A stretch of 15,110 bases of DNA from Bremia lactucae (taxonomy: Eukaryota; Oomycota; Peronosporomycetes; Peronosporales; Peronosporaceae), in assembly GCF_004359215.1 (NCBI RefSeq), contig NC_090616.1, positions 1,264,424-1,279,533 on the forward strand. Direction: 5' to 3'. The notes under the pieces are model-generated. The model ran no database searches. It had not been told where the DNA came from and was given only the letters and a program-made list of their open reading frames with translations. The position numbers were made by a program, and so were the translations under genes. Below, in pieces: positions 8,862 through 15,110 of the stretch (position 1 is the first letter of the stretch; each line of letters opens with the position of its first letter).

Positions 8862-9432
8862 TCCAATGGGTGATTTTATCTCGGCGGAACTGTCGTAGAA
8901 TGGATTAAAGCAGCCAGGAGACGCTGTCGCTGAGGACGACGTCGTGGTAGTGTTGGAGACGGACAACGTGAGCGTCGACGTCCGTGCCCCCAGAGCGGTA
9001 CGATTACCATCATACTGGCTGGGGTGGACCAGATTGTGGTGGTTGAGGTGCCGCTCTTCTCCATTCTACGTAGGAATAAAGGCTCTACTACTGCCTCAAG
9101 CTCCTGCAGCTTGTGAAGGCCAGTGCTTCAGCATTATTGGAAGTTCCTGGAATCAGTGCTATGATTGACAAAGAGCGACAGAAGATTCTGTATCGAGACA
9201 ATGTCGACATGAGTGTAGCTGTGTCGACACCAAAAAGCCTGATTACACTGAAATATACCGATCCCACAAGCTTTGCAGGTGTGCGAAAAGAGCTCGCGGA
9301 GCTTGCAACTTGTGCGCGTGATGGCAAATTGACGCTGGAGGAAATGACGGATGGCAACGTGTCGATTTCGTCTTTGGGTCCCTCATAATACGCCGATTAC
9401 TGACCAATCACAGTCGGGTATTCTAAGGACGC
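8862..9432 (+). pseudogene. DLST: DLST (2-oxoglutarate dehydrogenase E2) pseudogene, copy B
   Basis: The copy lacks the mitochondrial leader present in A. The lipoyl domain is again frameshifted, and its lipoyl-accepting Lys is changed to Asn (DKV to DNV, codon 8965-8967). The same internal deletion joins it to the catalytic core: KASASALLEVPGISAMID, LYRDNVDMSVAVSTPKSL, FAGVRKELAELATCARDGKL, then EEMTDGNVSISSLG, corresponding to the E2 segment usually reading GGTFTISNGG. Past a stop near 9388 the similarity continues one frame over as TPITDQSQSGILRTHD, matching the E2 GTPIINPPQSAILGMH region, and is lost near 9432. The DHR catalytic motif is absent. This copy carries the natural continuation that is cut off in A. 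Confidence 0.85.
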
Positions 9433-9489
9433 ATGATAGACGCGATTGCAACATGCTCGTTCTACGAGAGTGCGACGTCAGAAAAAGCG

Positions 9490-9953
9490 ACGCCGACCTA
9501 TCGTTAATCTCTGCTGTTTCACGAGCTTTTGCCGCTCGAGCGCGGATTCACGACGCCGTCATCGTTCGGCATTGCTCATCGACGTCTTCTCTGTCCGGAC
9601 GCACATATTGCGTCTTGAGCTTAGGCACACACACGGCGGACACGTGAGCGCGTCCGCCATAATGTTCTTGTCGACACTTTACGAGCTTCTTAGTCTCTTC
9701 GACGCACTTGGCCATTTCAGGGACCGTCCGAGTGCAATAAATGAGTTTTCCCGCGGTTGGATGTGCGTGTTTGTAGGCTAGTGCTAACGACAAATGCGAC
9801 ACGGTCTTGCCCGTGCCCGTGGGCATTCCGAGCATGCATTGGCCATGTGCATCTAAAGATCGCTTGAGCTCCCACCTGTACTGGAGCTGCTACGAGTACA
9901 TGCGGTCGTACGGGAAGATCACTCATTTCCAGCCCATCAATGTCGACTTTCAT
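9490..9953 (-). pseudogene. XPD/ERCC2 (Rad3-type) DNA helicase, N-terminal pseudogene fragment
   Basis: From an ATG at 9953 the minus strand reads MKVDIDGLEM. After a frameshift it continues FPYDRMYS-stop-QLQYRWELKRSLDAHGQ, then MLGMPTGTGKTVSHLSLA with the Walker A motif (about 9801-9818), GKLIYCTRTVPEM, a diverged iron-sulfur-domain region, and VDEQCRTMTAS. This is the start of XPD, the 5'-3' helicase of TFIIH used in nucleotide excision repair and transcription. A TAG lies at 9890-9892, and a TGA at 9548-9550 replaces the expected Trp after TAS. The rest of the helicase is missing. It faces the DLST remnant tail to tail; homology to each ends within about 60 bp of the other, so their joint is a rearrangement breakpoint. 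Confidence 0.85.
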
Positions 9954-9998
9954 TGCGGAGCCACATACAACATCCGTCCTAGGAAGTATGAAATGACT

Positions 9999-10151
9999 TT
10001 ACCATTCGAGCTTGGACGATGAGTCACGGGTCAGTACCACGACGCCTGTAAAAGACGCGGTGACACCGTAAGAGCCACTCGGCTCCACGTAAACGTCGCC
10101 CAAGAAGAAACTGTCGTCGCGCAGGTCGGCTTCTGATCGCTTATCCCCGCT
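9999..10151 (-). pseudogene. C-terminal tail of an unidentified gene upstream of the XPD fragment
   Basis: A 50-codon minus-strand frame runs from just after a TGA at 10152-10154 to a TAA at 9999-10001. It ends VYVEPSGSYGVTASFTGVVVL and then TRDSSSKLEW. The codon choice and regular beta-strand-like pattern suggest real coding sequence. Its stop is only 45 bp upstream of the XPD ATG on the same strand, so two neighbouring genes seem to have been copied together as one genomic piece. I do not recognise the protein. Confidence 0.4.
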
Positions 10152-10182
10152 TCAAGACGCCCTAGGTCTTCCCGTCACGGCA

Positions 10183-10536
10183 GTGCCGTTTCGACAGCTT
10201 CTAGGTCTCAATCTTCACAGGCAATCGATCGTTTCTCTGTTGCATTGCCCGTCCGATGCGAATGCGCTCTTGTATACTAAATGTTCTTCTTCCTACGACT
10301 CGCTCGCTCCGACACCATCACGACTCGTTCGAAATCCAATCCTCCGTCCGGAAGAACAGGGTGTAATGCGTAGAGAATAAGAGCAACAAGCCATGGAACG
10401 GGCTTATTGCACCCAATGGTTCATTGAAGCGGCCGAGAACGAGCGAGCTGGCCGTCTAATCGTGTTGAAACAGCTCCTATGTGAAAACGAAAAGTAAATT
10501 CAATGCAGACGTCAATGGGCGATTGCAACGATTGAA
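10183..10536 (+). pseudogene. Upstream coding region of the ZnF-polymerase pseudogene, copy C
   Basis: The frame used by the zinc fingers at 10537 can be read back through two TAA stops (10495-10497 and 10378-10380) into MERAYCTQWFIEAAENERAG and RLVRNPILRPEEQG. The charged, helix-prone composition continues smoothly into the IEMEQAVRMREM stretch. This suggests the stops are nonsense mutations in a longer N-terminus rather than an intergenic region. An intron is an alternative, because a GT begins at 10494 (aaaagtaaat). The sequence is not present at the left window edge, so no other copy can be compared. Confidence 0.4.
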
Positions 10537-11099
10537 ATGGAACAAGCGGTAAGGATGCGCGAAATGCTGTCGGATAATAGGGAACACACGCAATGGTTTC
10601 AATCGACGATTTCGAGGTTGTCGGAAGTTTATGAAGTCGTGTGCCCCAATAGATGGTTCGGATGCACGTATAGCTGCATGTTGAAAGACTTGGAGTCGCA
10701 CTTAAAGCGCTGTGTCTATCGACAGGTGCCGGATACCTTGGACCACGTGGTTGAAGATACTATGACGGATTTCCACTCGTACGACGCCGTTTGTCCCAAT
10801 GGTGTCCTCGGGTGGAAAGAAATCTGTGTTCGTGAGAACTTAGCTGCTCATTTGGCCACGTGCCCAGTCAATGGCATATCACGGGAGAAAGAGTGGGAAG
10901 AGCGATTGGAGTGGCGTCGTAATGACATTATAGCGACGGAATTGGAGCGAGCAAGACGGATGGATGAGGGGCGACAAATGGGGCTTTGTCGTTTGGGAAT
11001 TTGCAACAATTGTATTAAGAGAAGACGGCAAGGATGCAAGTGGTGTTACATCAAGAGATTGCAGAGTTTTATACGTATTATAAGCGCGTGGCGCGATAG
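10537..11099 (+). pseudogene. TRAF-type zinc-finger region, copy C
   Basis: The open frame runs from a Met at 10537 through both finger motifs. The first is C36-x6-C43-x11-H55-x3-C59. The second starts with C86 of VCPNGV, has H105 and C109, but has Trp at 93 where copy A has Cys, so it has lost a zinc ligand. The frame is open to a TGA at 11134-11136, but from about 11000 it has left the ancestral frame; the coiled-coil reading and polymerase continue in another frame. Unlike copy A, the second finger is not cut by a stop. It is likely a pseudogene because the downstream enzyme is broken. Confidence 0.65.
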
Positions 11100-11494
11100 A
11101 AACGGGTATGGATGCAACAGGCTATTGCCATGGTGAGTACGGAAATTCAAGTGGTATGGAACTAATGCGTGCAAGTGGAAGGGTACGGATCGTTTGCGAC
11201 GAGGTTAAACGGGAAGCAAGCGATGTGGATCTTGTCGTATTTGAAGCGACGGAAGAATTTCAGTTGACGCATCAACCGTGCGTCCAGACACTTGCAGATC
11301 ATTTGCACGACTTGGAGGCATTTGAAGATGTGAGTGCCATCACACGAGCGTTGTTTCCATTGTTAAAAGTCGTGGTTATCGTTAGACTTCATGAAAAGAG
11401 CAACAGCAAACCCTGTGAGCTACGAGTTCCCGTGAACATTACGTTCGATAAGCCTCATGGAATTCCTCATAACGGCGTCGCAAGTGTCACGTTG
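11100..11494 (+). pseudogene. Trf4-like poly(A) polymerase pseudogene, copy C, cut by the assembly gap
   Basis: The GS motif (GYGSFATRL) and the D-V-D motif (ASDVDLVVFEATEEFQL) are in different frames because one G is missing near 11212. The TAA seen in copy A before the GS motif is present here too. The third catalytic Asp position is Asn (PVNITFDKPHG instead of SVDITFDQPHG). More amino-acid differences are seen than between A and B, so C separated earlier. The sequence stops at the N run, so the PAP-associated domain is not visible. Confidence 0.75.
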
Positions 11495-11526
11495 NNNNNN
11501 NNNNNNNNNNNNNNNNNNNNNNNNNN
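11495..11526. other. Assembly gap (32 N)
   Basis: A run of 32 N separates the polymerase remnant from an inverted copy of the unidentified segment. Its true length and the linkage of the two sides are unknown. The change of orientation exactly here could be real or a scaffolding artefact. Confidence 0.99.
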
Positions 11527-12100
11527 CATCGTCATGCCCAACCTCGTGCCCCTCGAGCTCTATGCCAAATTTTGAATCAATCAACAAGCTCGCGTTGCGT
11601 GTGAGAATAAGCAGACTTTACGGATTAGTGCGCAATACAAATGACCACACTGCCTTGACAAAGCACTTGTGGCTTGTTCCAGCGAACTATCCGTGCGACC
11701 AAGGAAAAGGTGTGCCTTTCAAGGCTGGCGAAATGATTGCTTGGCAGCTGCAGCAGCTGTTAAAATTGACTGGAGGCAGCGGACGAATCAGACCAAGTAT
11801 TGTCCAAGCTTACGCGCTCGTCTCGGCTCTTCATGGCATATACACTGACTTTCAAATGCAACACATTGGCTCTTGTATTTTTAAAGACAATAGAACGGTT
11901 TCTTTTCATGTCTTTGGCCGTTCTAGCAACCAAGTTTGGTACAGTACGTTTTAGTCGCGCGGATGTTGCTTTTGGTACATTGTTTCACAATTTCCTTCGC
12001 TATAGGAGCAGGCGTCCTATTTTTCAACAATTGACCACAAATAACAGACCGCAAACGTTGGAGAAGTATAGGGTATTCTCTCTTGCTGTGTTCAAATGAC
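11527..12100 (+). pseudogene. Unidentified gene remnant, copy C, inverted relative to A and B
   Basis: This is the reverse complement of about 3540-4066. The plus strand carries the same protein remnant: SMPNFESINKLALRVRISRL, LWLVPANYPCDQGKG, AWQLQQLLKLTGGS, then on through GRIRPSIVQAYALVSALHG, where copies A and B have a stop, to a TAG at 11952-11954. A second overlapping frame (11800-12099) contains LFHNFLRYRSRRP and ends at 12099. It is the longest open version of this family in the window. The N-terminal part would lie in or beyond the gap. The product is not recognised. Confidence 0.5.
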
Positions 12101-12530
12101 ACTTTGTCGGATCAACTTATACGCAGGAGATTATGTCCAAAAACATTCAGACTGAGTATAATTCGTCGTTGAAGAAAACACGAAACAGATCGAGTAGATT
12201 TTGCAGGACGAAATCTCCTTTTTTGTGCAACAGTTGCAAAGAAGTACACAATGAAAAGGACGAGCAGATGGAATGTATCGCATCAAGTGCAGCACAGAAT
12301 TAAAATCAGCTTAAAATGGAAACAGGATTATGAAAGCCATAGACCTCAAGGAGACGCAAGCCATGGCAAAATTTGTATGCAACAAGTCAAGAAAGTCAAT
12401 GCTCTTTCTTGTACATATGAGAAGGAGGAAGCATAATGAATTAGATAAATACTTAACAAAGAGTCTATGAAGTAATTAATAAAACGCGATAACTAATCAA
12501 AGGGTCCAAAAACTTAGGTTGTCAGCCTAA
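12013..12530 (-). repeat. Left arm of inverted repeat flanking nuclease copy C
   Basis: This is the reverse complement of 13551-14065 with a few differences. It is the nuclease 3' flank, placed inverted in front of the gene. The match ends sharply at 12530 in gtcagcctaa, after which unique AT-rich DNA leads into the nuclease 5' region. The wider homology to copies A and B extends left to the gap. Confidence 0.85.
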
Positions 12531-12718
12531 CCCTTTCATTGGCAATCTATAAAGTTAAATATTTTTTCCTTGAAGAACTCAAACATAAAAGGTGAAAGAG
12601 AGAGGTTACGAGATGCTAGCAAACGATTTTGAGAAGCGACGAAGAACGTCAAGACTTGGGACAAGTCCTGCGCTTCTTCCATTTCGATTTCGTCTTCGCC
12701 AGCTCTCAACGTGAAAAG

Positions 12719-13543
12719 ATGAGAAATAGAAACGTGATTTACGCGGACGACGTTCTCAAGGCGAAGCAAGCCGTACAGGCTAAGCTGGACAGTCCGATTG
12801 CCAGCGCTCCGTTTGTCGATGAAGATGGAGATGCTTCGTGGGGGCCTGTTGTTGTTTGCAGGTCCACCACTTGGAACGATTTCGAGCGATGGCTCGATCT
12901 CAACGACGGACGCTTAAGACGTTGTGTTTTCGAGCCGTTTCATGATGGAAACAAAAAGGGAAGAGTACTCATCTACAGCCTGCCATCACCGGCTCACCGC
13001 GATGCTACAAGTGCGATTACAAGTTCGATCATTGGACAAATACTACATGCTGGAAATGACATTGACCTCATTTTGTCTCTAAAAACGGGACAGATATCAT
13101 GTAGGACTGGTGATCTTGGTCAAGAACCAGACAATTCTCTCACTCCTGTGAATCTAACTATTGGGGGAGAGGTGATGAGGGCTGCAGGTCATGCTCCACT
13201 TCCAAACGTCATTATTGAAGTGGCATTCAAAAATGAAAGTCTGACAATACTCCGAGCCAAACTCGTGCGGTGGATGGATCCCACATACTCGTCTGTTCAA
13301 GTAGCGATTGGAATTAAAATTTTCCCGGCAAATTTGCGTCGAGTTGCTATCTTGCACCAACGTGGACAGCCGATTGAAGAAGTGGAGTTTGGGCAGAATC
13401 GCCCAGGTCCGTTGACAATTTCGTTTCCTATCAGTGCAATATACGCTAATGCTGCTTTGCCGCCATCTTTGACTGGTCATCAAAACAATCAAATTGTTAT
13501 TGACCTTATTGCCTTGCGAGGAGTGATTAACGCACAAATTTAG
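12719..13543 (+). CDS. Uma2-like PD-(D/E)XK nuclease family protein, copy C
   Basis: From the ATG at 12719 (MRNRNVIYADDV) to the TAG at 13541-13543 there are 274 open codons. The His (SPAHRDATSAI), Asp (TPVNLTI has Asn here), Glu (NVIIEVAFKN) and Lys (LRAKLVRW) positions can all be located. The expected metal-binding Asp of TPVDLTI is Asn in this copy, which may abolish cleavage. Copy C carries the same 2-bp insertion as A relative to B, so the ancestral ATG at 12613 is out of frame, but a local change created a new ATG just before the conserved core. The frame is also open upstream to 12629. The C-terminal half is almost identical to A and B. Confidence 0.72.
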   Translation: MRNRNVIYADDVLKAKQAVQAKLDSPIASAPFVDEDGDASWGPVVVCRSTTWNDFERWLDLNDGRLRRCVFEPFHDGNKKGRVLIYSLPSPAHRDATSAITSSIIGQILHAGNDIDLILSLKTGQISCRTGDLGQEPDNSLTPVNLTIGGEVMRAAGHAPLPNVIIEVAFKNESLTILRAKLVRWMDPTYSSVQVAIGIKIFPANLRRVAILHQRGQPIEEVEFGQNRPGPLTISFPISAIYANAALPPSLTGHQNNQIVIDLIALRGVINAQI

Positions 13544-13550
13544 CTTGCGT

Positions 13551-14065
13551 TTAGGCTGACAACCTAAGTTTTTGGACCCTTTGATTAGTGTATCGCGTTT
13601 TATTAATTACTTCATAAACTCTTTGTTAAGTATTTATTTAATTCATTATCCTCCTTCTCATATGTACAAGAGAGAGCATTGACTTTCTTGACTTGTTGCA
13701 TACAAATTTTGCCACGGCTTGCGTCTCCTTGAGGTCTATGGGCTTTCATAATCCTGTTTCCATCATAAACTGAATTTAATTCTGTGCTGCACTTGATGCG
13801 ATACATTCCATCTGCTCGTCCTTTTCATTGTGTACTTCTTTGCGACTGTTGCAAAAAAGGAGTTTTTGTCCTGCAAAATCTACTCGATCTGTTTCGTAAT
13901 TTCTTCAACGACCAATTATACTCCGTCTGAATGTTTTTAGACATAATGTCCTGCGTATAAGTTGATTCGACAAAGTGTCATTAAAACAACAGCAAGAGAG
14001 AATACCCTATACTTCTCCAACGTTTGCGGTCTGTTATTTGTGGTCAATTGTTGGAAAATAGGACG
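13551..14065 (+). repeat. Right arm of inverted repeat / nuclease 3' flank, copy C
   Basis: It matches the flanks at 3069-3583 and 7529-8044 in direct orientation, and 12013-12530 in inverted orientation. It contains the small ttaggctgacaacctaa inverted repeat just after the stop. The homology ends abruptly at ggacg (14065), where LTR-like DNA begins, so the rest of the unit has been removed or displaced by the insertion. Confidence 0.85.
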
Positions 14066-14748
14066 TAAGCGGGCACGTCGTAATGCGGTCACGCTCTACT
14101 TAAGCACACACCCTAGCACAGCGAGGAAGCGGCTAAACCTGCTTCTCTTGCGAGCAGTGAGGTAGTTGTGGTGGGCGCGCAGGCGACCTCACCCAACACA
14201 CTAAGAACTCTGGTAAAGTGACGTCACGGGAGCGGTAATCCGTCTCCTCGTTCGCACTTACCAAGTAGGTAGTGATTTTCAGACTGATTTATATTTAATA
14301 GAATTAAATATAAATACCTGTTTTTACCAATTAAAATGATATCTCTATAGATATCAATTAATATGTATTGCGAGCGTATCTTTGTCGATACCTCACGTAA
14401 CTGATGACGCTAGCCGTCATCACGGATGACGCTGGGCGTCATCCCTCCTAATGTGAATGCTCCCATGTGCATCACACCCACAAGGGTTGGTCACAAATGT
14501 GCACCACACCCGAGTGTTGGGTCTAATTACTATTATTTAGTAATTGACCATCCCCTTAAGTACCAAATGTACTTAATGGGGACTGTGTAACATTAGGGCA
14601 ACTCTAGCCCGTTACACCATCCCCCTCTTTAAGAACGAATTTACATTTTTAAATTCGACAGAGTAGAGAGAGGAACTGCGAGCAGCTTTACGCGCCGCTA
14701 GTTCACTCGATCACTCTCGCGCACGTGTTTCTATACACGGCGCCCAAG
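14066..14748 (+). mobile_element. LTR-like, palindrome-rich leader of a probable retroelement
   Basis: No gene is seen. At least six perfect or near-perfect short inverted repeats lie within about 330 bp: 14288-14314, 14338-14355, 14403-14421, 14424-14444, 14525-14545 and 14552-14581. A 31-bp segment, 14586-14616, starts TGTAAC and ends GTTACA, like the edges of an LTR (TG...CA). A purine-rich leader then runs to the ATG at 14749. The layout resembles the regulatory LTR and leader of an oomycete Ty3/Gypsy or Copia element. I see no clear tRNA primer-binding site, and the left boundary is only inferred from where the older repeat stops. Confidence 0.5.
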
Positions 14749-15110
14749 ATGCCACCTAAAAGGGGCCACGTTGGTGGGTCGTCTGCGAAGACGCCCACAC
14801 AACCTCGCACTAAGCGCACGCGCCGCGTTAATTCGCCGGCCGCGTCAAATGCCTTAGTCGGAACGCAGACAGCCACTGCGGCTGTCGCGTTAACAGGGCT
14901 AAAGGATCCATCCCACTTTAACAGTGAGGATGTTGATCCGTCGCTCATTGTCGACTACAATGAGTCGACACCGTTGCCGTCACCTCATAGTAGTGATGCG
15001 GACAACGAGCTCATGAGGAGTGATGATGCGGCATTATTGCCCATCCAAACATCTCTCATGGCTCACAACATGGAGACAGCATCGTTTACGAATGCTGTCC
15101 CATCGACAGG
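14749..15110 (+). CDS. Open frame after LTR-like DNA, possible Gag-like N-terminus (partial, runs off the window)
   Basis: From the ATG at 14749 there is no stop for 120 codons to the window end. The N-terminus is strongly basic and Pro/Thr/Ser-rich (MPPKRGHVGGSSAKTPTQ, then RTKRTRRVNSPAAS). A more acidic, Ser/Asp-rich part follows (about residues 60-95: FNSEDVDPSLIVDYNES, SSDADNELMRSDDA). A disordered basic N-terminus directly downstream of LTR-like DNA fits a retrotransposon Gag, but no capsid domain or zinc knuckle is within the visible part. A host gene fused to an LTR promoter is the alternative. Confidence 0.5.
   Translation, partial: MPPKRGHVGGSSAKTPTQPRTKRTRRVNSPAASNALVGTQTATAAVALTGLKDPSHFNSEDVDPSLIVDYNESTPLPSPHSSDADNELMRSDDAALLPIQTSLMAHNMETASFTNAVPST

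Larger units (their letters stand above)
5047..9278. repeat. Tandem duplication unit B
   Basis: This is the second copy of 584-5046, in the same orientation. It differs by scattered substitutions, the missing 230-bp block upstream of DLST, and a divergent patch inside the nuclease gene. Unlike A, the DLST homology continues past the unit end to about 9432, so B carries the ancestral right flank. Confidence 0.9.

Noticed and set aside
584..9278. Unit as a Helitron or a classical terminal-inverted-repeat transposon
   Set aside because: The unit ends lie inside genes (polymerase and DLST), with no shared terminal repeats, target duplications or Helitron-like hairpin end, so simple tandem duplication explains the borders.
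9433..9500. Plus-strand reading TCSFYESATSEKATP resembling the CxFYE motif of XPD downstream of the minus-strand XPD fragment
   Set aside because: It would need a tiny local inversion of XPD; the match is only about five residues and overlaps minus-strand sequence, so chance cannot be excluded.
12120..12300. Cys/His run FLCNSCKEVHNEKDE, reminiscent of the zinc-binding tail of PiggyBac-type transposases
   Set aside because: Only a few Cys/His residues fit, the spacing is poor, no transposase core is nearby, and the frame is broken in the other copies.

Overview
This window looks like eukaryotic nuclear DNA, most likely from an oomycete of the Phytophthora/downy mildew type. It holds fragments of nuclear-encoded eukaryotic genes: a Trf4-like poly(A) polymerase, a mitochondrial 2-oxoglutarate dehydrogenase E2, and an XPD/ERCC2 helicase. 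It ends in a palindrome-rich, LTR-like stretch followed by an open gag-like reading frame. The oomycete assignment is inference; no rRNA or other decisive marker is present.

Most of the window is a recently amplified accessory block built from decayed gene pieces around one conserved reading frame. Positions 584-5046 and 5047-9278 are tandem copies A and B with a period of about 4.46 kb. Their order is: a noncanonical poly(A) polymerase pseudogene (+), a degenerate unidentified segment, an intact Uma2-like PD-(D/E)XK nuclease frame (+), a 3' flank, a second unidentified segment related to the first and most open on the minus strand, and an E2 (DLST) pseudogene (+). Left of A the polymerase continues into a TRAF-type zinc-finger region. 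Right of B the DLST pseudogene continues further and meets a minus-strand XPD pseudogene (9490-9953) and the 3' tail of another gene (9999-10151). This is the geometry of a simple tandem duplication, with ancestral flanks outside and a novel DLST-to-polymerase joint at about 5046.

A third, rearranged copy C starts at about 10183 with the upstream coding region, zinc fingers and polymerase, then reaches a 32-base assembly gap (11495-11526). Beyond the gap the unidentified segment and the nuclease 3' flank appear inverted (11527-12530). The third nuclease frame follows in normal orientation (12719-13543), then its own 3' flank. The nuclease in C is therefore bracketed by roughly 515-bp inverted repeats. 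At 14065/14066 this homology stops abruptly where LTR-like DNA begins, and an open frame runs from 14749 off the window end.

The zinc-finger and polymerase pieces appear to be the remains of one gene (coiled coil, two TRAF-type fingers, coiled coil, Trf4-type transferase), now broken by shared and copy-specific stops and frameshifts. The DLST and XPD pieces are also clearly dead. The nuclease alone keeps about 270 open codons in all three copies. It differs mainly at its N-terminus and in one short central patch, and it is the most interesting candidate for a functional or selfish component.
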